DNA of 64,000 bases from Saccopteryx bilineata. Taxonomy: Eukaryota; Chordata; Mammalia; Chiroptera; Emballonuridae. Below, piece after piece: positions 55,356 to 64,000 of the stretch (the stretch's first letter is position 1; each line of letters begins with the position of its first letter). The stretch covers positions 72,704,305 through 72,768,304 of the forward strand of contig NC_089498.1 in the NCBI RefSeq assembly GCF_036850765.1, written 5' to 3'. The notes under the pieces are model-generated. The model did not search any database and was not told the DNA's origin. It saw only the letters and a program-made list of their open reading frames with translations. The position numbers and the translations under genes are program-made.

Positions 55356-55747
55356 ATATTTTTCTTTTCTTTTTTTTTTTTTTAAAGTGAGAGGAGGGGA
55401 GGCAGAGACAGATTCCCACATGTGCCCCAACCAGGATCCACCCGGCAGGCTCCCTACCAGAGGATGCTCTGCCCATCTGGGGCTGCTGCTCGGTTGTTTG
55501 GCAACTGAGCTATTTTAGCACTTAAGGCAAGGCCACAGAGCCGTCCTCATGCCCGGGGCCAACTTGCTTGAATTGTTCAAGCCATGGCTGCAGGAGGGTA
55601 AGAAAGAGAGAGAGACAGAGAGAGAAAAACGGGTAGGGGAGGGGTAGAAGCAGAGGGTCACTTTTCCTGTGTGTCCTGATCAGGAATCAAACCTGGGACT
55701 TCCACACTCTGGGCCGATGCTCAACTGCTGAGCCAACTGGCCAGGGC
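55356..55747 (-). repeat. tRNA-derived bat SINE, 'AGTGAGAGGAGG' subtype
   Basis: Antisense copy. The duplication CTAATTCTTA is at 55346-55355 and 55748-55757. Confidence 0.92.
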
Positions 55748-56138
55748 CTAATTCTTATTTTTCAAAATAAAGAGGTTAAAGGTAAATTGCAACTTTTCAT
55801 CATCCTAAATTTATATTTGAAACAGGATATAAGACTTGTATCTTCTTTAAACAAGGAGTGAATGATTTCTAACTTTTCTAAATGTTCTGATGGATTGGAG
55901 GGAGGCATGTAAAACTGTTCTGTTAAGGTTAGGATCATGGTACAATCACAAATGTACTATGAGCCTTTGCACCTAAATATTCCTAACAATAAAAATAGGA
56001 AGCTAATTCTAGCCTACTTTCAGAGGACTAAAAGACTTCCTTTGTGAAGTTTTGGTCTTAACCTCTTTCCCTATGCCTTGTAGGTGAAAGAAGCACCATT
56101 AACAGAGCTGTTCCCTGGTTTTTGCCATGCTGCTCTTT

Positions 56139-56468
56139 TTTGGTGAGAGTAGGGGAGAGATAGTGAGGCAGACTCTCACATGAGCCCTGACCAGGATCCG
56201 TCCAGCAACCCCATCTGGGGCCAGTGCTCAAGTACCGAGCTATTTTCGCCTGAGGCTGATAGCTAGGCTCCAACCTAGCTATCCTCAGCACCCAGGGCCA
56301 CACTTGTACCAATCAAGCCACTGGCTGCAGGAGGGGGAGACAAGGGAGGGGCAAGAGGGAGGGGGTGAGAAGCAGACAGCCGCTTTTCCTATGTGCCCTG
56401 ACCAGGAATTGAACCTGGGACTTCCATATATCAGGCCAACTCTATCCACTGAGCCACTGGCCAGGGCC
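56139..56468 (-). repeat. tRNA-derived bat SINE, 'GTGAGAGTAGG' subtype
   Basis: Antisense copy. The imperfect duplication TTGCCATGCTGCTCTTT/TTGCTATGCTGTTCTTT flanks it (56122-56138 and 56469-56485). Confidence 0.9.
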
Positions 56469-56519
56469 TTGCTATGCTGTTCTTTAGAGATCATCATCCT
56501 CTCTACCAGCATCCTCTTT

Positions 56520-56838
56520 TCATTTTTTTTCTTTTCTTTTTTTTTAAGTGAGAGAGAGAGAGAGACAGAAAGGGAGAGAGATGAGAAGTATCAACTCGTC
56601 GTTGGGGCACTTTAGTTCATTGATTGCTTCTTATATGCGCCTTGACTAGTGAGGAGGACTCAAGCTGAGCCAGTGACCCCTTGCTCAAGTGACCTTGGGC
56701 CTAAGCCAGTGACCATGAGGTCATGTCAAGTAGGTGACGCCTTGTGCCCGCATTCAAGCTGGTGACCTTGGGGTTTCGTACCTGGGTCCTCAGCATCCCA
56801 GGTTGATGCTCTATCCACTGTACCACTACCTGGTCAGG
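56520..56838 (-). repeat. tRNA-derived bat SINE, 'AAGCC-AGTGACC' subtype
   Basis: Antisense copy with GAGAGAGAGAGACAGAAAG tail at the left and CTACCTGGTCAGG end at the right. Confidence 0.85.
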
Positions 56839-57219
56839 TTACATTCCCTTTTCTTACCAAATAATTTGTAATACTCCTGTAGTATTCTGAAATGAATTTC
56901 TTAGGTTATATGACCTACCTATTCACATCAGTTTTTAAATTGTACATGTAAAAAGAAATGCAAGGATTAAGTAATATATAAAATGTATAATTGCCAAACT
57001 AGAAAACCCCAAACCACCTTTACCACTTCCCCTCACCCTATCTTAAAAGGTAGTGCTTTAGGGCAAATGATTGGTGGTCTGTGTTGTATAAACTGCTTGC
57101 CATAACATGTGCTGTCTACTCTGTGATTATTATTAAGTAGTACTGTGTACCTTCCATCTCTTTTACTTTAAACAACTCACTTCCACTCTTGGAGATCATA
57201 GTGATTGTGAGGTAGACTG

Positions 57220-57335
57220 AAAGAAGGCTGGACTAGGAGTCAGGAGACCACAGGGTCACTACACATTTTGCCTCTGATTGGCTCTGTGACCCTGATTAAG
57301 TCACTTTTCTGAGTCTCAACATCATCCATCAAAGT
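57220..57335 (+). repeat. MIR-like SINE fragment
   Basis: 'GGACTAGGAGTCAGGAGACC', 'GGCTCTGTGACCCTGATTAAG' (partial) and 'TTCTGAGTCTCAACATC' follow the sense MIR order. Confidence 0.6.
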
Positions 57336-57489
57336 GATCTGTATTGACCCTTCACTTTCTTACTGATTCTTTGATATTTCATCTATTCTTAAAGCACTAT
57401 TAGGATTTTAGAATAAGGATGAAGTTGGGTTCTTTAATAAAACAGGGATGACTGAGGAACTTGAAAAAAATACGGATTTTTAGGTTCTA

Positions 57490-57590
57490 CCGTATTTCAT
57501 TAAATATTTTAACATGCCATTTGGTTCAGAATATTTTTTTTCTTATTTTCCTCAAAACCTTAGGTATGTCTTACGGAGCGAAAAATACGG
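57490..57590. mobile_element. Short Tc1/mariner-like MITE (about 101 bp)
   Basis: TA flanks CCGTATTTCATTAAA and GAGCGAAAAATACGG. Its inside is the reverse of the left part of the element at 59759-60080, so it is an internally deleted relative in the opposite orientation. Confidence 0.8.
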
Positions 57591-57639
57591 TAATTCCAAG
57601 GATTGGAATTCACTTGGAATGTGTTTTGTTGTGTTTTTT

Positions 57640-57872
57640 TTTGTTTTTTGGTTTTTTTCATATAAGAAGAATGGAGATAGATAAATTTTTTGCATGTGTC
57701 CTGACTGGGATTCACCTGGCCACCCACCCCCTTCTGGGGCTGATGGTTGAATTAGCTGAGCTATCTTTAGTGTCTGGGGCTGATGCTGGAACCAATCTAG
57801 CCCCTAGCTGCAGGATGTCCATATGTTGGGCTGATGCTCTATCCACTGAGCCATCCAGCCAAGGCCAGAATG
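57640..57872 (-). repeat. Degenerate tRNA SINE, antisense
   Basis: CCTGACTGGGATTCACCTGGCC and ATCCACTGAGCCATCC-type blocks (partial) mark an old SINE copy abutting the young one to its right. Confidence 0.6.
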
Positions 57873-58210
57873 GGTTTTTTTTGGGGGGGTTGTATTTTAA
57901 GTTGGAAAGGGGGAGGCAGTCAAACAGATTCCCGCATGCGCCCGACCGGGATCCACCCGGCATGCCCACCAGGGCGCAATGCTCTGCCCATCTGGGGCGT
58001 TGCTCTGTTGCAATCAGAGCCATTCTAGCGCCTGAGGCAGAGGCCATAGAGCCATCCTCAGCGCCCGGGCCAACTTTGCTCCAATGGAGCCTTGGCTGCG
58101 GGAGGGGTGGAGAAGCAGATGGGCGCTTCTCCTGTGTGCCCTGGCCGGGAATCGAACCCAGGAGTCCTGCACGCCAGGCCGACGCTCTACCACTGAGCCA
58201 ACTGGCCATG
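57873..58210 (-). repeat. tRNA-derived bat SINE, long 'GCCCTGGCC' subtype
   Basis: Antisense copy inserted at the head of an older SINE. The duplication GCCAAGGCCAGAATG is at 57858-57872 and 58211-58225. Confidence 0.93.
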
Positions 58211-58475
58211 GCCAAGGCCAGAATGTTTTTAAACAAGCATCCACGATAATTTTGATGCAGATATCTGCAAAATTCTTGTCTTAGTAGCTTCCCAAGTACA
58301 GCACAATATTTTTCTTAGTGTATTATGGAGAAGCTGAGAGCCAGATATTTTATTTTCATGTCTTATAAACTGTAAATATGATTGTGTGTGTAGTATAGTT
58401 GCAACAGAACTAGCTAGTAAAATAGAAAGTTGATATGCTTTAGAACTGATTTGAAAGCCTTAAAGGTGTTGTTTT

Positions 58476-58808
58476 TGTTTCTTTTTTGAGAGAGGCAGGG
58501 AAAGAGAGACAGGAACATCGAGCTGCTCCTGTATATGCCCTGACCAGGAAATCAAACTGGCTGGCAACCTGTGCTTTGGGACAATGCTCCAGAGCTATCC
58601 GTCCAGGGCTAAACTTCTATTGATTTTTAGAGGAATGGAGAGGAAGGGGAAGAGAGGGGAGGAGAAGGGGAAGCATTTGTTGTTCCACTCAGTCATGCAT
58701 TTTTTGGTTGCTTCCTGTATGTACCCTGACCTGGGATTGTATCCACAGCCTTGTTGGGACAGTGCACTCTTAACCCACTGTGCTAACCTGAGCTAACTGG
58801 CCAGGGCC
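58476..58808 (-). repeat. Two old VES-like SINE copies in tandem, antisense
   Basis: 58476-58608 and 58625-58808 each carry the reverse CCCTGACC(A/T)GG block and a CCAGGGC(T/C) end. The second has the TTTGTTGTTCCACTCAGTCATGC block (partial). Confidence 0.7.
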
Positions 58809-59686
58809 TAAAGGTTTTGTTTTAAAGTGTCTTCATGTGCCAACAGAGTGAGAATGTTCTTATTCTGAGACATTTGTCATTCTTTCCTGTGCCTGATTTG
58901 TGGTATTATTGAGAAGAGAGTATGCTTAGTGCTTAATTTTGATTGTTAAAGCCAGGATGGGGGAGGTAATTGATAAGTCTCTGTTGGCCATCTTCTCACC
59001 TAGTTTGACTCTTTTCCATCTAGTCAGAAGGAAATTATTTACTAGCATTTGCATAAATGTGTTATGGCAGCAATGCAGCTATTAATTCCAAGTAAATTAT
59101 TGAGTTTTTAACTCCTTTGCCACCTATTTAATGTTGATAATTGCTTATTTGGAGTAAATGTTAATTTTCTTCCTTTTTTGGGAAGATTCCAGAGTTTCTG
59201 TTCCTTTTGCAGTAAATGCCTTGCTTTTTTTTTCCTCTTCCTCACATTTCAACTAGCTGTTGTATTTGTTCTTCTGTTTCCATGGATATAGCTGTCATGT
59301 GTTATTTGAGGAAATTTGCCTGAACCAGACTTTCCTTATAATATGTTAACAGTATTCTTTCTTTTTACTAGGGGAGCATTGACCAGCAGGTAGTGTTTAC
59401 ATTCTGCCTCTTTAAACTGAGTAACTTTGTACACAATTTTATTTTCATATAATACTGCCCTTCATTGGATTGCTAAACCTTTAAAGCAGGTTTTTCTTCT
59501 CTGGGTTTAAGCCTAGTGTGAGCAAAATGCCTCCACACGACTGTATCCTTTTGTTACTTGAGCAGTAATGGCTAGTGTGCTGGGCTGCCATTCTCATTTC
59601 CAACTGACTTGTTTAACAGATTATCTCATGGTCACATTCTTTCTTCCTGAGCTTGCTGTAGTCTTAGAACCAGCAGCAGAGCTCCA
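58809..59686 (+). other. EIF4EBP2 intron 1, no recognised feature
   Basis: T-rich intronic sequence with no exon or repeat I can name. Confidence 0.45.
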
Positions 59687-59746
59687 GGCATCCACCACAT
59701 TAGGCCAACATCAGGCATCCACTACATTAGGCCAACATTAGGCATC
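59687..59746 (+). repeat. 27-bp tandem repeat, 2.2 copies
   Basis: Unit starting GGCATCCACCACATTAGGCC occurs at 59687-59713 and 59714-59740 with two differences, then six bases of a third copy. Confidence 0.92.
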
Positions 59747-59758
59747 TTTGAATTGTCA

Positions 59759-60080
59759 CTGTATTTTTCGCTCCATAAGATGCATCTGACCATAAGACGC
59801 ACCTAGGGTTTTAAGGAGTAAAATAAGAAAAAAAATATTCTGAACCAAATGGAGTGTTAAAATATTTTATAAAATATACCATAATAATATTCCAACAATG
59901 TAAACTCAACAGCAGTATTAACAACCATTAGCAGTGTTATTAACAAATGAGAAGAGACTTTAATGTTCAAATACTCTTTTAGTTGTCTGGGAACCACAGC
60001 AGCTAAAAAAAATGAACATTTGCTCCATAAGACACACTTTTTTTGGGGGGGGGAGTGCGTCTATGGAGCGAAAAATACGG
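59759..60080. mobile_element. Tc1/mariner-like MITE (322 bp)
   Basis: Termini CTGTATTTTTCGCTCCATAA and GGAGCGAAAAATACGG. The right flank is TA (60081-60082) and the left is CA, probably mutated TA. No coding sequence is clear. Confidence 0.82.
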
Positions 60081-60147
60081 TAGTTTTATGTCTTATTTTT
60101 AGTCATTAGTACTTAAGATGACCATGACAAAAGAAATGGACAGCAGG

Positions 60148-60470
60148 CCATGGATAGGTAGTTCAGTTGGTTAGAGTGAAGTCCTGATACACCAAGGTTG
60201 TGGGTTCTATTCCCAGTCAGGGCACATACAAGAATCATCTAATCAGGAATCAACCAGTTAATGTATAAATAAGTGGAACAACAAATTGAACTTTCTCTTT
60301 TTCTCTCTCTCTCCCTCTCCTTCATTCCCTCCATCTCTCTCTCCTTCCTATGTCTCTGATACCAATTTTAAAAAAGGAATTGACCAGTGAACACATAAAT
60401 AAGTAGAACAACACATCGATGTTTCTCCCTTCCTCTCCCTCTGATATTAGAGGGATTTTAATAAGTAAAA
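60148..60470 (+). repeat. Old VES-like tRNA SINE plus a partial second copy
   Basis: The head GGTAGTTCAGTTGGTTAGAG and GTTGTGGGTTCTATTCCCAG are tRNA-like. Both 60240-60290 and 60376-60425 carry the 'AAATAAGTGGAACAACAAATTG'-type tail block (shortened). Confidence 0.75.
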
Positions 60471-60474
60471 ATTT

Positions 60475-61385
60475 TTTACAAGAACTGAATAGATACTTCT
60501 CCAAAGAGGACATACAGGTGGCCAATAGAAATGAAAAAAAGTTCAGCGTCACTAATCATCAGAGAAATGCAAATTAAAACCACAATGAGATTTCACCTCA
60601 CCTGTCAGAATGGTGCTCATTAACAAATCAACACACAGTAAGTGCTGGCGAGGGTGTGGAGAAAAGGGAACCCTCCTGCCCTGCTGGTGGGAATGCAGAC
60701 TTCTGCAGTCACTGTGGAAAACAGTATGGTGTTTCCTCAAAAAATTAAAAATAGAACTGCCTTTTGACCCAGCTATCCCACGTTTAGGAATATATCCTAA
60801 GAATATCAAATCACTGATTCAAAAGAAGATATGCACCCCCATGTTTATTGCAGCATTGTTTACAATAGCCAAGATCTGGAAACAGCCCAAATGTCCCATC
60901 AGTGGACAAGTGGACTAAAAAGCAGTGGTACATATACACAATGGAATACTATGTGGCCATGAAAAAGAAGGAAATCTTACCTGTTGTGACAGCATTGATG
61001 GACCTGGCAATTATTATGCTAAGTGAAACAAGCCAGGCAGAGAAAGACAAATATCATATGGTCTCACTTATATGTGGAATCTAATGAACAAAGTGAACTG
61101 AGGAATGGAATAGAGGCAGAGGCAAGGTCACAAGGAGCAGAGGAATGGGGGATGAGGGGATGGGATCAGAGAAGGTGAAGAAATTAGTGAAATTATAAAT
61201 ACATGACACATAGATACAGATAACAGGACAGCAAATCCCAGTAGTAAGGGGTAGGGAGTTAGGGGGAGGAGGGCAAAGGGGGTGTAATGGGGGACATAGG
61301 GGTGGGGGTGGAGTGTTATATTGAGTGGGACGCTTGAATCCACGTTAACACAATCAAAATTAATTTTAAAAATGCAAAAAAATAT
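60475..61385 (+). mobile_element. L1 LINE 3' end, sense
   Basis: ORF2 C-terminal sequence runs from 60475 (CCAAAGAGGACATACAGGTGG) through an open stretch at 60610-60918, then shifts frame to 60902-61084 (WYIYTMEYYVAMK, typical of L1). The 3' UTR follows to about 61385. The right arm is a 5'-truncated copy with at least one frameshift. Confidence 0.9.
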
Positions 61386-61627
61386 TAAGACACGGTAAAA
61401 AATAAAAGGAGATGGATAGCAGTAGGTTTTCTTAATTATCGGGTAAAGTGAACCCTTCAGAACTATTATAAAACATTTTGGTAGCATGTACTGGTAAGCA
61501 GACTAGTTCATAAAAAAGAAGAGGGCTGCCAGTTTTAGCCTCTGCTACAGCTCTGTGTGGAAAGAATGTTGGTCTCAGTGCCTTTAACCCAAATGTGGCC
61601 ATATGTATCTATTGGCTACTTTTTCGC

Positions 61628-61932
61628 ATACTTTTTTTTTTAAGAGAGAGAGAGAAAGAGAGGGTCAGATGGGAATGGAAAGAGTTGAGAAGCATCAACT
61701 CATAGTTGTGGCACCTTAGTTGCTCGTTGATTGTTTTCTCATATGTGCCTTGGCCAGGGGGCTCCAGCCAAGCCATTGACCCCTTGCTTAAGCCAGCGAC
61801 CTTTGGGCTCAAGCTGGCAACCCTGCGCTTAAGCTGGTGAGCCCGTGCTCGAGCATGTGACCTTAGGGTTTCAAACCTGGTCCTCAGCGTCCCAGGCTGA
61901 CTCTGTCCACTGAGCCACCATGTGGTTAGGCT
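61628..61932 (-). repeat. tRNA-derived bat SINE, 'AAGCC-AGTGACC' subtype
   Basis: Antisense copy with four or more 'CTCAAGCTGG' units and a CACCATGTGGTTAGG end. Confidence 0.85.
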
Positions 61933-62334
61933 CTCGTAGTTATTTATAACTTTATTTAAACATATAAGTAAGTCATGGCCCTGGCATAGGGAACTCTCAC
62001 GGTTTAGAGTGGCAAATAGATAACAAGAGTCCTAATAGATAATTTGTATTAAGATGGGGGGGGCAAAGTATTTGAAGAAAAAAAAAAGTTTTGTAAAGGA
62101 AGCAATGTTGGAGCTGAGGCTTGAAGGGTAAGCAGGAATTTCCCCAGCTGGAAAGGAGGAAAGGCATTCCAGCTGGCAAAGGAGCCAGGGAGGTTAGAGC
62201 TAATCCTTTTTGCTTGAATTGTAAAATCCTTAAGGGTTAGAATTAGATGGGATTTAAAATAAATTCTTGGGTAATATTATATGTTGATAAACCCCTTCGT
62301 TTGTTCTCAGACTCTTTCCAATAATGTTTTCCAG

Positions 62335-62520
62335 GAACCCGAATCATTTATGATCGAAAGTTTCTATTGGATCGTCGCAATTCTCCCATGGCTCAGACCC
62401 CGCCCTGCCATCTGCCCAATATCCCCGGAGTCACCAGCCCTGGCACCTTAATTGAAGACTCCAAAATAGAAGTAAACAATTTGAACAACTTGAACAATCA
62501 TGACAGGAAGCATGCAGTGG
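62335..62520 (+). CDS. EIF4EBP2: EIF4EBP2 coding exon 2 (residues 49-110)
   Basis: The acceptor TTTTCCAG precedes GAACCC and the donor G|GTAAGA follows the Val codon. Joined in phase 1 to exon 1, it encodes the canonical eIF4E-binding motif YDRKFLL (Tyr54 to Leu60, YxxxxL-phi) and the mTORC1 sites Ser65-Pro and Thr70-Pro. It then gives the secondary binding region PGVTSPGT and an Asn-rich stretch ([12 protein letters not shown]) that includes the neuronal deamidation sites known in 4E-BP2 (Asn99/Asn102). All key residues are intact. The large intron before it begins at 36715. Confidence 0.97.
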
Positions 62521-62864
62521 GTAAGAGAATGCTGGTGTTGGGAATCAAGAGAGTGGCCCTGGAAATGTGAATGTCAGTTACCTGTATGTTGAAAAATGTT
62601 GATGCTTCAATTAACTAATGTTCAGTTAGTTATATGAGTTTAAGGTTCCCACTCCCCCCCACCCCTACTTCCTTCACCAAGGTTAATTGAAATGTTCTGG
62701 AAACCCTAAGTTCTAAATCATAATTGAAAACTAGTGGATGCAGAGGAAAAATCCAAAATCATGAAATGGTAAATTGCAAAGATGACTCCTTGAACTTGAA
62801 CTTTATGTGACAAGGGAAGACACACACAAAAACCCCAAAATAATTGTATAGCTCCCATTCCCAT

Positions 62865-63090
62865 CAATTTTATTTATTTATTTATTTAAGAAATATTTTA
62901 TTTATTGATTTTACAGGGGTTGGGGTAGAGAGAGAAATATCAACTCATAGTTGTTTCACTTTAGTTATTGATTGGTTGTCACATATGCTGTGGGCCTTGT
63001 GCCTTGACTGGGCAAAGCCGGGGTTTCAAACCAGTGACCTCAACTTTCCAGGTCGATGCTTTATCCACCACACCACTGTAGGCCAGCCTC
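62865..63090 (-). repeat. Short bat SINE, antisense
   Basis: Reverse of the short subtype, with GCCTTGACTGGGCAAAGCC and a CACCACTGTAGGCCAG end, and a (TTTA)n tail at the left. It is in EIF4EBP2 intron 2. Confidence 0.8.
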
Positions 63091-63681
63091 CGTTGTTTTT
63101 ATGTTGTGGGGAAAAGCAATATGTTTTTTCCTCTATTTGCTAGAATTGCCTATAATATTTATATAAATGGCCCCTACAAACACACATTTAGTAGTGACTT
63201 CTCAGTGCCTCTGGGAAGCAGAAGAGGGAGGTGGAAACAGCCAGCTCCTGAAATCCACCTCAGGTAGCACTCTGACTCTATAAATGGCCAGCATTCTGCC
63301 TCAAATTCCAAATCAGTTTTTAATGTATGAAGTGTTGATTCAAAGCAGAGCCAAAGTTCAGAGCCTCCAGGAGAGTGTGCTGACTTGCTAGATGGCAACA
63401 AGCACCCCAGGGGCTCCTGTCTGGTCAGCCTGCTGACAAAGGGGCACTGGTTGCATCGTTTCACTTGCATCCTTTTCTCAAATGCTCCTTCCCATCAGTG
63501 ATTTGGTTGCCTGTCTTCCCCCAGATTAAAAGACCAGCCAAAGCAAAGCAAAATAATTGTTTTAAGGCAGCAGAGAATGAGACAGTTTGAATTAATTTTT
63601 GTACCTTGTGCAGAGGGAATGACAAAGCTGTTTTGCTTTTCCTTTTTCTTTAAAACTTTTCATCTTTTTCCTTCTAACTAG

Positions 63682-63713
63682 GGGATGACGCTCAGTTTGA
63701 GATGGACATCTAA
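63682..63713 (+). CDS. EIF4EBP2: EIF4EBP2 coding exon 3 (residues 111-120, stop)
   Basis: The acceptor CTTCTAACTAG is followed by codons for G-D-D-A-Q-F-E-M-D-I and TAA (63711-63713). The final five residues FEMDI are the TOS motif that recruits Raptor and mTORC1. With the other exons this gives 145+186+32 = 363 nt, exactly 120 codons plus stop. Confidence 0.97.
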
Positions 63714-64000
63714 CTGTCCTGCAAGGATCAGAAGACTAGCAGCAACAAGGACACCTGTGTATACCTGATTTGGCCAATAGGATCAACAATGCAGATACAG
63801 AAGAGGCAGCACAGCAGTCCCCATTGCAGTTTCCACCTCCTCTTCCTCTGGGTGCCAAATGATGTGAAGATGAGCTTCATCTGACCATTTCTTCTCCCTC
63901 TTTCCTATTCTCCTTTCCAGTTAGACAGATTAGATTGAAGGCCCACGACATATTTCTGTAGAACTAAGCAGCCAGCAAAGGAAAACAGTTGAATGGTGGC
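63714..64000 (+). other. EIF4EBP2: EIF4EBP2 3' UTR (start)
   Basis: Non-coding sequence follows the stop to the window edge. No polyadenylation signal is seen in this stretch, consistent with the long 3' UTR of this gene continuing to the right. Confidence 0.8.

Noticed and set aside
57461..58249. 262-residue plus-strand frame as a gene
   Set aside because: It spans a mariner-like MITE and two SINEs. No domain and no conserved start.
60610..61084. Functional reverse-transcriptase gene
   Set aside because: Only the L1 ORF2 C-terminus is present, with a frameshift, and it is 5'-truncated.

Overview
This is nuclear DNA from a placental mammal, almost certainly a bat. No bacterial or viral genome and no new gene cluster is visible. 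The bat call rests on dense tRNA-derived SINEs, one group starting like GCCCTGGCCGGTTGGCTCAG and another like CCTGACCTGTGGTGGCGCAG. These look to me like the Rhin/VES-type SINEs of horseshoe and related bats. The family names and the exact lineage are from memory and unverified.

Two host genes are supported, and both have CpG-island 5' ends. (1) LRRC20 lies on the minus strand. Its first coding exon is at 14156-14300, a likely 5' UTR exon and CpG island promoter sit near 21.9-22.85 kb, and its later exons must lie beyond the left edge. (2) EIF4EBP2 (4E-BP2, an mTORC1-controlled repressor of cap-dependent translation) lies on the plus strand. All three coding exons are present (36570-36714, 62335-62520, 63682-63713). 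They join to 363 nt, an intact 120-residue protein, with a 25.6-kb first intron and the start of the 3' UTR at the right edge. The genes diverge from CpG islands about 13.5 kb apart. As I recall, this matches the LRRC20/EIF4EBP2 order on human chromosome 10q22.

Layout: 1-1.5 kb, the 3' half of a decayed hAT transposon with a recognisable transposase; 1.5-14.1 kb, LRRC20 intron 2 with MIR, L2, L1, a solo LTR and SINEs; 14.16-14.30 kb, LRRC20 coding exon; 14.3-22.5 kb, LRRC20 intron 1; 22.8-36.1 kb, intergenic DNA with a Tc1/mariner-like element, ancient LTR-like repeats and two solo LTRs; 36.1-36.8 kb, EIF4EBP2 promoter and exon 1; 36.8-62.3 kb, EIF4EBP2 intron 1, packed with nested transposons, three L1 fragments and a UBA52 processed pseudogene; 62.3-64.0 kb, EIF4EBP2 exons 2 and 3.

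The most unusual observation is a roughly 60-bp copy of the LRRC20 first coding exon, start codon included, embedded inside a SINE 930 bp away in intron 1. It looks like a templated insertion. Other items worth reading are three solo LTRs with perfect 5-bp target duplications, a mariner element interrupted by a hAT element (both with target duplications), and several multi-layer nested insertions. Boundaries of young elements were set by target-site duplications where visible. Boundaries of ancient repeats are approximate.
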